Numbered from the stretch's first letter, positions 1-7,799 are shown. The stretch: DNA of 11,249 bases from an uncultured Collinsella sp. (GCA_900554595.1 USHZ01000051.1:1-11249), one strand, 5' to 3'. The notes: generated from the letters alone by a model not told the origin. Numbers and translations are program-made.

Positions 1-1
1 C

Positions 2-121
2 GGCCCCGTCGCCCCGCGCCCGGTCCACTCCGCGCTCGACCTGTCCAGGCTCGAGTCGGTCGGCTTCCACATGCCCGACTGGGAGGAAGAGCTGGGGGAG
101 TACCTCAAGACGCTCGTGTAA
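2..121 (+). CDS. rfbD: dTDP-4-dehydrorhamnose reductase, C-terminal end (partial)
   Basis: This is the 3' end of a gene that begins outside the window; 39 codons and a TAA stop are visible. The tail reads as proline-arginine, then HSALDLSRLE, then GFHMPDWEEELGEYL. This matches the conserved C-terminus of RmlD/RfbD reductases (RP..S.LD.SKLE...G...PDW...L..YL). RmlD makes the last step of dTDP-L-rhamnose synthesis, reducing dTDP-4-keto-rhamnose with NAD(P)H in the cytoplasm. In some gut actinobacteria this domain is fused behind an RmlC epimerase domain; the visible part cannot show whether that holds here. It supplies the activated sugar that the transferases downstream could use. The gene is closed by a strong terminator, so it is transcriptionally separate from what follows. 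Confidence 0.8.
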   Translation, partial: GPVAPRPVHSALDLSRLESVGFHMPDWEEELGEYLKTLV

Positions 122-123
122 TG

Positions 124-162
124 AATCGGTCCCTCGAGGAGTCTCGAGGGACCGATTTTTTT
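124..162 (+). terminator. Rho-independent terminator of the rfbD transcript
   Basis: A perfect 15-bp stem (124-138 pairing with 143-157) has a 4-base loop, GAGT, and is followed by seven T residues at 156-162. It starts three bases after the rfbD stop codon. This is a textbook intrinsic terminator for plus-strand transcription. Confidence 0.93.
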
Positions 163-227
163 GGCATTCTAAACGTTGGCGGCGATTATAGATATCGCGT
201 CGACTTCTTAAGTGAATCCGACAATTT

Positions 228-260
228 TTCTCGAGGGTAGCCGCAGGCTGCCTTCGAGAA
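228..260 (+). repeat. Hairpin-forming inverted repeat in a gene-poor stretch
   Basis: Bases 228-242 pair with 246-260 around a GCA loop, giving about 15 pairs. Two of these are G-U wobbles in plus-strand RNA and become A-C mismatches in minus-strand RNA, which suggests that the plus-strand RNA form is the relevant one if it is functional. No T-run follows on either strand (the T-run lies 5' of it on the plus strand), so it does not look like a terminator. It may be a remnant of a mobile element end or a structured RNA. Function unknown. Confidence 0.5.
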
Positions 261-297
261 CCGAGGACCACCTAGAACGCCGTCATTCCAGCCCATG

Positions 298-435
298 TCA
301 CGCCGCCTTCCTGCCGGGAACGGGGTTGTCGGCCACGACGAGCGTGATGATCCTGACCGCGTGCTCTGCGGCGGTGTCCTCGTCATCGCGACCAGGGGTC
401 ATGAGGTTGAACTTGGTGATGGTGGAATTGCGTGA
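298..435 (-). other. Gene-poor stretch with open reading frame continuing from the glycosyltransferase stop
   Basis: Apart from the hairpin at 228-260, I see no convincing gene between the terminator and 435. On the minus strand, the 45 codons after the TAG at 436-438 stay open in the same frame to a TGA at 298-300. They include ITKFNLMTPGRDDED and EHAVRIITLVVADNP. The codon pattern looks coding-like rather than random, so this may be the tail of a decayed gene. A weak resemblance to the C-terminus of tyrosine recombinases (a HLMPG..DEAAE type motif) is possible but is not enough for a call. An ATG at 400-402 would allow a 34-aa peptide, but no good ribosome site precedes it. Confidence 0.25.
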
Positions 436-2439
436 CTATCCCAAGATGCGGTGTTTGATGCTTGAGAGAACCCCTCTAGTGTAGATTCGCTTGGTCTCGG
501 CGTCCTCGTTTCGCTCGATGTTGAGACGCGGATAGCCGCTCGTATACTCAACATTGGGATTCGCGAGTACGTCGGCACGCATGGAGGGCCAGCGGCGCCA
601 CAGGCGGTGTAGGGCGTGGGTGCTTCCGTAGGCGGCGCTGAGGTCGCGGGCTTCCATGTAGGAGCTGCCATGGGTGGTGGCGCGTGCATGCGCGGTGCTC
701 ACTACGACCCGGTTCATCTCGCGTAGGAGGAACGAGAGCTCCATAGCCTCGGTGAGCAGGTCGCCGTGTTCGCGCATCCTGTCTACCACGGCTTGCAGGT
801 CTGCGCGGCGCACCATGAAGGCGTCCGGGGTGGAGATGCTCGTATCGTATGTCACCTCGGCGAGGCCCGCATAGCCTCCGCCCATGTTGTCCACGAAGTT
901 GCGGTTGGGCGCTACCGGGCACCCGTCGTTCAGAAGCACTGTGCCGGCTTGGGCCACCAGGCCGTCGGGGTAGAAGAGCTTGGGGTAGGCCGCGCCCACC
1001 TCCTTGCGGCAGAAGTAGGTTGCGAGGGTCTTTGCGCAGGCGGGGTCGGTGAACTCCACGGCATCCGTGGCGAAGAGGATGAGCTCGCTATCGAGCGCGT
1101 CGAGCGCGTGCTCGGCTACTGCCTTGAGGCTTTTGGGATGCGTGACCGCGACCGTGCCCGCAATCCCGTCTAGGTGCTCGATGGATGCTAGGGCGCGTTC
1201 GGTGCGCATGGTGTCTAGGCTCATGACCACGGCGTCAACGCTCTTGCCGTTGGGCGCGTAGTCCACACGGTAGACGCAGGGGATGTCCGTGGCGTGGGCG
1301 GTCGCGGCGATTCCGCGGCGGTGGAAGTGCGCGTTGAGCGCCCGCTCGCCGGCGGCGATGGCATAGGGCTTTGACTCCATAACGCCGCCGTTGGTGGAGC
1401 CGGCGTGCACGCGCCAGTGGTAGAGGACTTCGGGAATGTGGCAGATGCGGCGGGCATGCTCGGCGGCCTTGAGCGAAAGGTCGTAGTCCTGCGCACCGGA
1501 CATCTCGTCGCCCGAAAGCTCCACGCGGCCCAGCACGTATCGGCTCACCATGAGCATGTGCACCACGTAGTTATACGAGTACAGCAGGTCACGGTTGAAG
1601 TCCGGCTTGAAGCGCGGCGCGTAGCCGGCGTCATCGTCTTTCTCGAAGTTGTCCTCATCGCAATAGAACAGGTCGGCATCGGGGTGCTGGGCCGCGAAAG
1701 CCATATAGCGCTCGAGCACGTAGGGCGAGAGCGTGTCGTCGTGGTCGGCAAAAGCCACGTAGTCGCCCGTGGCGGCGCGAATGCCTATGTTGGTATTGCC
1801 GGCGATGCCTAGGTTCTCGGGGAAGTCAATGGTCTTGATGCGCGGGTCCGCGTAGGTGGCCAGTGCTTCCTGCATGCCCTCGTTGTCCGGGCTCGCGTTT
1901 ACCATCACGAGCTCCCAGGTGGTATAGGTCTGCGCGAGCACCGAGTTGATCATGTCGCGCAGGTAGGGCAGCGGCGTGTTGTACAGGGGGCAGATGATGC
2001 TCACGAGTGGGTGGAAGTCTTGGGGGATGGAGCCCTCCGGCAGGGGCTGGAGCTTGGGGTAGCTCGCGTACGCGCCGTCGATGCTGGGATTCACCATGTC
2101 GAGGTCGCGGCGGATACGCATGCGTTCGCGGCGGCGGCCCGTCATGGTGTCGAGCGAAATGCCCTGGTAGGTAAGGGTGAAATTGGCGGTGGAGCCGGTG
2201 GTGAGAATGGACAGGATGGGCGCGCGTCCGGGCGTTTGGGGCTCCAGGATGTAGAAGCGGGTGTGTGCGTTCGCGGCAAGCGGGGCGCCGTTCTTGCCGG
2301 TGAGGGCAAAGTCCCCGGGGTTGGGAAGCTGCACGTCCGTGCCGGTGCCGCAGCCGTGAAGTTCGGCGCGGTAGACCACGTGACCGTGCTCGGCTTCGAA
2401 AACCTGGGAGATGTTAGCGGTTAAGGGCAATGCAGCCAT
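436..2439 (-). CDS. Large tandem-domain family-2 glycosyltransferase
   Basis: A 667-aa protein, predicted cytoplasmic, with no signal peptide or clear membrane helix. Residues 1 to about 140 form an N-terminal extension. A GT-A family-2 domain spans about 145-345: it opens with LVSIICPLYNTP, has the nucleotide/metal motif ADHDD at 231-235, the CDEDN site at 260-264, GAQDYDL near 315-321 and YHWRVHAGST near 340-349. Residues from about 400 to 600 resemble a second GT-A domain (LFATDAVEF, YPDGLVAQAGTVL, DAFMVRR), but its usual acidic pair is replaced by a single Asp in ATDAV. Such two-domain enzymes usually add sugars to O-antigen or wall-type glycans; the donor and acceptor are not readable here. 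The start is fixed by a TAG at 2455-2457 just upstream and the lack of another start; the ribosome site is weak (GGA, 6 bases from ATG). It is transcribed divergently from the next gene. Confidence 0.85.
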   Translation of the reverse strand: MAALPLTANISQVFEAEHGHVVYRAELHGCGTGTDVQLPNPGDFALTGKNGAPLAANAHTRFYILEPQTPGRAPILSILTTGSTANFTLTYQGISLDTMTGRRRERMRIRRDLDMVNPSIDGAYASYPKLQPLPEGSIPQDFHPLVSIICPLYNTPLPYLRDMINSVLAQTYTTWELVMVNASPDNEGMQEALATYADPRIKTIDFPENLGIAGNTNIGIRAATGDYVAFADHDDTLSPYVLERYMAFAAQHPDADLFYCDEDNFEKDDDAGYAPRFKPDFNRDLLYSYNYVVHMLMVSRYVLGRVELSGDEMSGAQDYDLSLKAAEHARRICHIPEVLYHWRVHAGSTNGGVMESKPYAIAAGERALNAHFHRRGIAATAHATDIPCVYRVDYAPNGKSVDAVVMSLDTMRTERALASIEHLDGIAGTVAVTHPKSLKAVAEHALDALDSELILFATDAVEFTDPACAKTLATYFCRKEVGAAYPKLFYPDGLVAQAGTVLLNDGCPVAPNRNFVDNMGGGYAGLAEVTYDTSISTPDAFMVRRADLQAVVDRMREHGDLLTEAMELSFLLREMNRVVVSTAHARATTHGSSYMEARDLSAAYGSTHALHRLWRRWPSMRADVLANPNVEYTSGYPRLNIERNEDAETKRIYTRGVLSSIKHRILG

Positions 2440-2513
2440 GGGGAATCCGATCTGCTAAGGAGTAATGGGGTGGCGAGGCGTCGCGGACGAGGCGAAATGC
2501 CTGCATCCCCTAA

Positions 2514-2543
2514 AGTATGATGTTGCGATTAAAATAATAGCAA
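2514..2543 (-). promoter_or_regulatory. Candidate promoter for the 667-aa glycosyltransferase
   Basis: On the minus strand TTGCTA (2538-2543) and CATACT (2514-2519) are separated by 18 bases in the most AT-rich part of the divergent region. Each hexamer matches four of six sigma-70 consensus positions. The leader would be about 70 bases. Pattern only. Confidence 0.33.
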
Positions 2544-2567
2544 AGGGGGCACGTTGGTGGCGTATCC

Positions 2568-2597
2568 TTGGTATCCTAGTTCTGATATGAATATGAC
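2568..2597 (+). promoter_or_regulatory. Candidate promoter for the 378-aa glycosyltransferase
   Basis: TTGGTA (2568-2573) and TATGAC (2592-2597) lie 18 bases apart. An alternative extended -10, TGA-TATGAA, sits at 2583-2591. Matches are moderate. The position, 70-80 bases ahead of the start at 2672, is sensible and the region is AT-rich for this window. Confidence 0.3.
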
Positions 2598-2671
2598 TTC
2601 GGGTTCTAGGAAGGCTGCTGTTCATTGAGACTTGCTGCAGCTTAACCATGCCCTATGAAAGGTCGTCCTGC

Positions 2672-3808
2672 ATGAAATCCGACGCTTCCGCGCTCGTTTC
2701 CGTCATCATCCCCGTATGCAACGTGGAAAAGTACCTTGCTCAATGTTTGGAGAGTATTTGCTCGCAGACGCACCGCGAGCTGGAGGTCATCTGCTTAAAC
2801 GATGGCTCGAAGGACGGCTCCCTCGCCATTCTGCGCGAGTTCGAGGCGCGCGATTCGCGTGTGATCGTTGTCGATAAGCCTAACGAGGGCTACGGCGCCA
2901 CGTGTAATCGCGGCTTGGAGATGGCCCATGGCGCGTGGGTCTCTGTTGTCGAGCCGGACGACTGGATCGATCCAGTCATGTACGAGTGCATGCTCAGCCG
3001 TGCCGCGCTGGTGGACGTCCCCGTCGATATTGTAAAGTGTCCTTGGATCGATGTGCACGATTGGGACGATCCGGACACGCAGTACGAGCAGCAGTGCGTG
3101 TTGGCGCACCGCCTGCCCAACACCACGCGTCCCGTGACCCTGGCCGACCTGCCCATCATGGTGGAACAGCACCCCAGCATCTGGAGTGCCATCTACCGTC
3201 GCGACTTCTTGAACGAGTACGGCATTCGCTTTGTTCCGTACCCGGGCGCCGGTTGGGCGGACAACCCGTTCCTCATCGAGGCATTCTGCCAAGCCAAGGC
3301 CATCATGACGTTCGACGAGGCGTTCTACCATTACCGCTGCGATTTGCCCGGCGCTACGTACAACCACAAGAAGGACGCGGCTGTCGCTCTGCCGTTCGAC
3401 CGCTGGTGTGACATGACGGACATCCTCGAGCGCCTACACGTGACCGACCGCGGCATCCTCGAGGCGCACTACATGCGCGGCTTCAACTACATCCACGGCG
3501 GAATCGTGGACGATGGCTGGGAGAACCCCATCGTGCAGGACGGCACACGCCGTGTGTTCTCGCGCATGGACACTGAGATTGTGCTGGGGCATCCCAAGCT
3601 TTCCCCCAAGCGCAAGCGCTTCTACCTGGAGCAGATGGGCATAGCTGGCCGACGCGTGCCGGTGTGGCCGCGCGTGAAGTACTTCGCGAGCGAGACGCGC
3701 TTCTTCGTGAAGAGCAATGGCGTTCGCGGCCTGCTGCGCAAGGTCGGTGGTTTTGCGAACGGCAAGGCGGTCGCCGCCCGTCGAGCCAAGGAGAACGCAA
3801 AGGGGTAG
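2672..3808 (+). CDS. Family-2 glycosyltransferase
   Basis: A 378-aa GT-A glycosyltransferase. The N-terminus reads ALVSVIIPVCNVEKYLAQCL, followed by CLNDGSKDGS (41-50) and the donor/metal-binding EPDDW at 94-98. WADNPF at 195-200 lies where the family's ED.xF acidic motif is expected, and YHYR at 219-222 follows. The C-terminal third is basic (KRKRFYLEQ and a lysine/arginine-rich tail), as is common in enzymes that dock on the inner membrane face. I chose the ATG at 2672 because GAAAGG at 2657-2662 stands nine bases ahead of it; an in-frame ATG at 2648 would add eight residues but has no ribosome site. The gene is monocistronic or leads the export operon; a 208-bp gap with its own promoter follows. 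Probable role: adding one sugar to a lipid-linked polysaccharide. Donor unknown. Confidence 0.87.
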   Translation: MKSDASALVSVIIPVCNVEKYLAQCLESICSQTHRELEVICLNDGSKDGSLAILREFEARDSRVIVVDKPNEGYGATCNRGLEMAHGAWVSVVEPDDWIDPVMYECMLSRAALVDVPVDIVKCPWIDVHDWDDPDTQYEQQCVLAHRLPNTTRPVTLADLPIMVEQHPSIWSAIYRRDFLNEYGIRFVPYPGAGWADNPFLIEAFCQAKAIMTFDEAFYHYRCDLPGATYNHKKDAAVALPFDRWCDMTDILERLHVTDRGILEAHYMRGFNYIHGGIVDDGWENPIVQDGTRRVFSRMDTEIVLGHPKLSPKRKRFYLEQMGIAGRRVPVWPRVKYFASETRFFVKSNGVRGLLRKVGGFANGKAVAARRAKENAKG

Positions 3809-3947
3809 GGGCGCCTTCGGGCATCGTTTCCCGCCCTGATCTGCCTCCGCCCTCTCGAGAACTTCGGCCGCCTTGGGTGTCAGTGCGCACCCGACTCTCC
3901 TGATTGTATGCAGCTCGTCGAGGCGAGAAATCGCGCAAGCGCCCCTG
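3809..3947. other. Intergenic spacer before the export operon
   Basis: No gene or terminator with a T-tract was found. A 6-bp hairpin (GGGTGT with GCACCC) occurs around 3876-3893 but lacks a U-run. The stretch therefore may not isolate the upstream glycosyltransferase from the operon. Confidence 0.4.
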
Positions 3948-3956
3948 TGTTATCAT
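3948..3956 (+). promoter_or_regulatory. Extended -10 promoter of the export operon
   Basis: TGT-TATCAT at 3948-3956 is a TGn extended -10 with five of six consensus bases. No good -35 lies 17 bases upstream, as is usual for extended -10 promoters. The predicted start near 3963 gives a leader of about 54 bases to the GTG at 4017. The leader holds a small hairpin (GCGGC/GCCGC around 3973-3986). Confidence 0.5.
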
Positions 3957-4016
3957 ACGTTGTTCGGCAAGGGCGGCATCTGCCGCTAACGTGCAATCAA
4001 TAGGGAGGCGTCGTCG

Positions 4017-4829
4017 GTGTCCTCACAGACTCTCGCAACCGAAAAGGCCCCGCGTCCGTATAAGAAGGACCTGCTCATCCTCGAGCAGCTCGTCACCAAG
4101 GACTTCAAGCTCAAGTACCGCCGTAGTTTCCTCGGCGTGTTGTGGAGCGTTCTCAACCCGTTGCTCATGATGATCGTCATGTCCATCGTGTTCTCTTACA
4201 TGTTTGGCAGCAACGTCCCCAACTTCCCGCTCTACCTCATCGTGGGCAACGTGACGTTCTCGCTCATGAGTGACTCCACCAACGCGGCGCTCACGAGCAT
4301 CATCAACGCCGCGCCCCTGCTCAAGAAGGTTAAGGTCAACCGGTACATCTTCCCGGTGCAGAAGGTCTTGTTCGCGCTCGTGAACTTCGCTTTCTCGCTC
4401 ATCGCCGTGGCCATCGTCATGCTGTTCTTCCAGGTTATGCCCACATGGCACTTCATCTGGCTGCCCCTGTGCCTGTTCTTGCTGATGCTCTTTTGCATTG
4501 GCGTAGGCATGGCCATTGGCGCGCTCTCCGTCTTCTTCCGCGACATTATCCACCTGTGGGGCGTCGTCATCATCGCGTGGACCTACCTCACGCCCATCTT
4601 CTGGGACCTCTCCCTCCTTATCGACAAGGGTGCCCCGCACTGGATCATCATGCTGGTGAAGATAAACCCCATGTACAACTATCTCGAGTTCATGCGTGAC
4701 ATCTTCCTGTGGCAGCAGAACCCAACGCCCACGGTGCTCCTCATGTGCATCGCGTGGGCCATCATCGCGCTCATCATCGGTATCTTCGTGTTCAAGAAGA
4801 CCGAGCACAAGTTCATCCTCTACGTCTAA
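4017..4829 (+). CDS. wzm: Polysaccharide ABC transporter permease (Wzm/TagG/RgpC type)
   Basis: A 270-aa ABC-2 family membrane permease that, paired with the ATPase next door, would move a finished lipid-linked polysaccharide across the cytoplasmic membrane. The cytoplasmic N-terminus contains the family signature KDFKLKYRRSFLGVLWSVLN (28-47). Membrane segments are likely at about 39-62, 72-90, 116-140, 146-172, 178-200 and 238-259. The conserved INPMYNYLEFMRDIF stretch is at 216-230, and a short basic tail ends FKKTEHKFILYV. Length is normal for the family (about 260-280). The start is GTG: GGGAGG at 4003-4008 lies eight bases ahead of it. It leads a five-gene operon and is nine bases from the ATPase gene. 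A 13-codon copy of the C-terminus of a second such permease occurs at 10675-10716. Confidence 0.93.
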   Translation: MSSQTLATEKAPRPYKKDLLILEQLVTKDFKLKYRRSFLGVLWSVLNPLLMMIVMSIVFSYMFGSNVPNFPLYLIVGNVTFSLMSDSTNAALTSIINAAPLLKKVKVNRYIFPVQKVLFALVNFAFSLIAVAIVMLFFQVMPTWHFIWLPLCLFLLMLFCIGVGMAIGALSVFFRDIIHLWGVVIIAWTYLTPIFWDLSLLIDKGAPHWIIMLVKINPMYNYLEFMRDIFLWQQNPTPTVLLMCIAWAIIALIIGIFVFKKTEHKFILYV

Positions 4830-4838
4830 GGCGGAATC

Positions 4839-5594
4839 ATGGCAGACGCTACCAACACCGAGTACGCCATCGAGGTCGACGACGTCACGATGGTCTTTAA
4901 CATGGCCAGCGAGCAGCTCAACTCCCTCAAGGAGTACTTCATCAAGCTCGTGCGCCACGAGTTGTTCTTCAAGGAGTTCCATGCTTTGGAGCACGTGAGC
5001 TTCAAGGTTAAGAAGGGCGAGGTCATTGGCCTGGTGGGAACCAACGGTTCTGGTAAGTCCACCATGCTCAAGATCATCGCCGGCGTGCTCGAGCCTACGA
5101 AGGGCACCGTGACGGTTCGTGGCAACATCGCGCCCCTCATCGAGCTGGGCGCTGGTTTCGACCTCGAGCTCACCGCGCGTGAGAACATCTTCCTCAACGG
5201 TGCGCTTTTGGGTTACTCCAAGCAGTTCATGGAGGAGCACCTGGACGAGATCGTGGACTTCGCCGAACTGCGCGACTTCCTCGACATGCCCATGAAGAAC
5301 TACTCATCCGGTATGGTCGCGCGCATCGCGTTCGCCATCGCCACCGTGGTGGAGCCCGACATCCTCATCGTCGATGAGACGCTCTCCGTGGGCGACGTGT
5401 TTTTCCAGCAGAAGTGCGAGCGCCGCATCCAGAGCTTCATAGATTCCGGCAACGTGACCGTGTTGTTCGTGAGCCATTCCATCGAGCAGGTGGAGCGCAT
5501 CTGCACCTCCGCGGTGTGGATCGAGAAGGGCCACGAGCGCATGATCGGTCCGGTGGACGAGGTCTGCGCGGCTTACAAGGCGCAGTTCGACTAA
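4839..5594 (+). CDS. wzt: Polysaccharide ABC transporter ATPase (Wzt/TagH/RgpD type)
   Basis: A 251-aa ATP-binding subunit that powers the permease encoded just upstream. It has Walker A GTNGSGKST (67-75), an ABC signature of the form YSSGM (155-159) in place of LSGGQ, Walker B ILIVDE (175-180) and the switch histidine in FVSHS (H213). The long lead-in at about 20-50, before the first conserved strand, is typical of polysaccharide and teichoic acid exporters. It has no C-terminal carbohydrate-binding domain as found in long Wzt proteins, so substrate capping recognition of that kind is unlikely. AAGG at 4828-4831, overlapping the wzm stop, serves as its ribosome site. About 37 of the first 40 codons end in G or C. 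A paralogue begins at 10729. Confidence 0.94.
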   Translation: MADATNTEYAIEVDDVTMVFNMASEQLNSLKEYFIKLVRHELFFKEFHALEHVSFKVKKGEVIGLVGTNGSGKSTMLKIIAGVLEPTKGTVTVRGNIAPLIELGAGFDLELTARENIFLNGALLGYSKQFMEEHLDEIVDFAELRDFLDMPMKNYSSGMVARIAFAIATVVEPDILIVDETLSVGDVFFQQKCERRIQSFIDSGNVTVLFVSHSIEQVERICTSAVWIEKGHERMIGPVDEVCAAYKAQFD

Positions 5595-5595
5595 C

Positions 5596-6711
5596 ATGTC
5601 CGGCGCGTGCGACAAGGCGGCGGAGCGGGGCGTCGACGCCCGGCCGTTGTTCTCGATCATTATGCCGTGCTATCGAGTCGCGGCCTACCTACCCTCCGCC
5701 ATCGCGTGCATCCGCGCGCAGACGTGTGCGGACTGGGAGCTCATCTGCGTGGACGACGCTTCTCCCGATAACGTCGCGGAGCTCGTCGAGTATGCTGCCG
5801 CCGAGGATCCGCGCATTCGCCTCGTGCGTCATAAAGTTAACCATGGTCTCGCCGATGCTCGCAACACCGGCATCTCCGCCGCCCGCGGACGCTACGTTTG
5901 GATGCCCGATCCGGATGATGCGTACGCTCCCGACCTGCTCGAGCGCTGTGCCGAGAAGATCCGTTCCCAGGCTGATGCGGAGGCCAGGACCGATGTCGTG
6001 GTGTTCGGACTTACCGAGGAGCTCTTCGATGCGGACGGTTCCGTATGCGGTGCGCACGACATCGTGCCGGCGCTCGACGGGGCTTTTTCGGGCTCCGATG
6101 CGCACGCGCAGGTTCTCGACCTCGAGGACCGCACGCTTCTAGGCTATGCGTGGAACAAGGTCTACCGTGCGGAGGTGCTGGACGGCATCGCGTTTGAGAC
6201 CGTTCCCCTCATCGAGGACATCGTCTTTAACGTTGCTGTCTTTAATCGCGTTGAGAACCTTGCGCTCGTTGCGCGTCCCTTGTACCGCTACGAGAAGCGC
6301 GTGGCCGCCAACCTGACGGCCAAATTCGTGCCCGAGTACTACGAGGTGCATCGCCGCCGCATCGATGATGTATACCGCCAGCAGGTGTCGTGGGGCCTCG
6401 ATTCCGCCGATGTCCGCTCCCGCCTCGGGGCTCGCTATGCGCGCTACATCTTGTCCGCGCTCGAGCGCAACTGCGATGCGCGCGCGGGGCTAAACCATGC
6501 AGGCCGCGTGGCCTTCTGCCGCAGTATCATGGACGACGAGCTCTTCCGCGCGCTCGTCCTGGATGCGTGCCCGCAGGGCAGGGGAGCCCGCGTGTGCGTG
6601 GGCCTCCTCAAGACGCACAGCGCTCTGGTGTGGTGCGCCGCCGGCCGCATCATCCACCTCATGAGGTCGCGTGCCGGCCTCGCGTACCGTAAAGCCACGT
6701 TCTCCCGTTAG
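5596..6711 (+). CDS. Family-2 glycosyltransferase
   Basis: A 371-aa GT-A enzyme. It opens with LFSIIMPCYRVAAYLPSAI (18-36), then ICVDDASPDN, NHGLADARNTGISAARGRYV and the metal-binding motif PDPDD at 104-108. Further on are GYAWNKVYRAEVL and PLIEDIVFN, the latter carrying the acidic pair expected of the catalytic region. The C-terminal portion is helical and arginine-rich. The start codon lies one base after the wzt stop, so it is probably translated by coupling to wzt; the nearest AAGG (5577-5580) is 15 bases away. The tight packing with wzm/wzt says it works on the exported glycan. Donor sugar not determinable. Confidence 0.88.
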   Translation: MSGACDKAAERGVDARPLFSIIMPCYRVAAYLPSAIACIRAQTCADWELICVDDASPDNVAELVEYAAAEDPRIRLVRHKVNHGLADARNTGISAARGRYVWMPDPDDAYAPDLLERCAEKIRSQADAEARTDVVVFGLTEELFDADGSVCGAHDIVPALDGAFSGSDAHAQVLDLEDRTLLGYAWNKVYRAEVLDGIAFETVPLIEDIVFNVAVFNRVENLALVARPLYRYEKRVAANLTAKFVPEYYEVHRRRIDDVYRQQVSWGLDSADVRSRLGARYARYILSALERNCDARAGLNHAGRVAFCRSIMDDELFRALVLDACPQGRGARVCVGLLKTHSALVWCAAGRIIHLMRSRAGLAYRKATFSR

Positions 6712-6719
6712 GAGCTCCC

Positions 6720-7778
6720 GTGTCCAAGAGCACGTTTGATACATCTGCGCCGCAGCTTACCATTGCCGTTCCCGCGTACAACGTCGAGAGCTACCTCGCG
6801 CGAGGTCTCGAGTCCTACCTCGACCCGAGATTCGTGGGCAAGCTCGAGGTCGTCGTGGTGGACGATGGCTCCACCGACGGCTCCCGTGCACTTGCGGAGG
6901 AGTTCGCCGCGCGCAGCCATGGCGTGATCCGCGTCATCTCCAAGAAGAACGGAGGCCACGGCTCAGCCGTGAACGCCGGCCTGGCCGAGGCGCGCGGGCG
7001 CTATTTCCGCGTGGTGGACGGCGACGACTGGGTGAACGCGGACGGTATGGCTGAGCTGCTTGAGCGTCTTGCCGACCTCGATTGCGACCTTGTGGTAGAT
7101 AAGAAGCGCGAGATCGACATGACTTCTGGCGAGGAGCGTCTGTTCCCGCTCGCCAAGGGTGTTGTCACGGGTCGCGCGCTCGACTTCTCCAGCGTTCTCA
7201 CCAACGGCGACACCGTGTTCCAGATCATGATTCACACGCTCACCGCGCGCACGGACTACCTACGCGGTATCGGCATCCACCTGCTCGAGCACACCTTCTA
7301 CGAGGACTATGAGTACGTGGTCAAGGCAAGCGTGCCCGCCTCTACCATCTGCTACCTCGATATCGAGGTGTACCAGTACCTGGTGGGCAACGAGAACCAG
7401 TCCGTGAGCCAGGCGAACTACGTGCGCCGCTGGGACGATCACGACCGCGTGGTCATGGAGCTCCTGGACTACCTTGAGCGCTGCGAGCATGGCGAGGTAT
7501 GCGCCGCGAGCGGGGAGAGGCTTTCGGATGAGTCCGTCTACTACGTGCGCGAGAAGGTCCACCTCATCGTGGACACGCACTACAACATCGCGTTGCTGTT
7601 CGATGAGGATCGCAGCCGTGGGCGTGCGCGCGCCAAGGCGTTCCGACGCGAGTTGAGGTGTGCGGACATAGACCAGTGGGCGCGCGGCGAGCAGCGATAC
7701 CGTATGGCCACGCTCCTCAACCGCTTGAGCTTCTCGTACAACTCCATCAAGCGCTTGGTCTCCAAGCGCCGTCACTAG
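6720..7778 (+). CDS. Family-2 glycosyltransferase
   Basis: A 352-aa GT-A glycosyltransferase. Visible blocks are LTIAVPAYNVESYLARGLES (13-32), VVVVDDGSTDGS (44-55), the KKNGGHGSAVNAGL loop (75-88), the donor-binding VDGDDW (99-104) and YEDYEYV (193-199) with a plausible catalytic acid. The NGGHG..N motif is shared by many transferases of capsule and wall polysaccharide loci. It starts with GTG: AGGAG at 6710-6714 is five bases ahead, overlapping the previous stop. Spacing to the preceding gene is eight bases, so it is in the same operon. It differs enough from its upstream neighbour to suggest a different linkage. Confidence 0.88.
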   Translation: MSKSTFDTSAPQLTIAVPAYNVESYLARGLESYLDPRFVGKLEVVVVDDGSTDGSRALAEEFAARSHGVIRVISKKNGGHGSAVNAGLAEARGRYFRVVDGDDWVNADGMAELLERLADLDCDLVVDKKREIDMTSGEERLFPLAKGVVTGRALDFSSVLTNGDTVFQIMIHTLTARTDYLRGIGIHLLEHTFYEDYEYVVKASVPASTICYLDIEVYQYLVGNENQSVSQANYVRRWDDHDRVVMELLDYLERCEHGEVCAASGERLSDESVYYVREKVHLIVDTHYNIALLFDEDRSRGRARAKAFRRELRCADIDQWARGEQRYRMATLLNRLSFSYNSIKRLVSKRRH

Positions 7779-7799
7779 CACGCTACCAAGGGATGATTC

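Noticed and set aside
228..260. Hairpin as the terminator of the minus-strand glycosyltransferase
   Set aside because: On the minus strand the hairpin is followed by A residues, not T residues, and carries two A-C mismatches.
2648..2671. Upstream ATG that would add eight residues to the 378-aa glycosyltransferase
   Set aside because: No ribosome site precedes it, while GAAAGG stands nine bases ahead of the ATG at 2672, and the added residues are not family-like.
3971..3986. GGGCGGCATCTG as a possible JUMPstart/ops element
   Set aside because: It only partly matches GGCGGTAG, that element works with RfaH in proteobacteria, and the bases are better explained as a short hairpin.
4023..5240. 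Long open frame of 405 codons on the minus strand opposite wzm and wzt
   Set aside because: It mirrors two clear genes in GC-rich DNA, its composition is rich in His, Glu, Asp and Val without any domain, and it has no ribosome site. It is an antisense artefact of codon bias.
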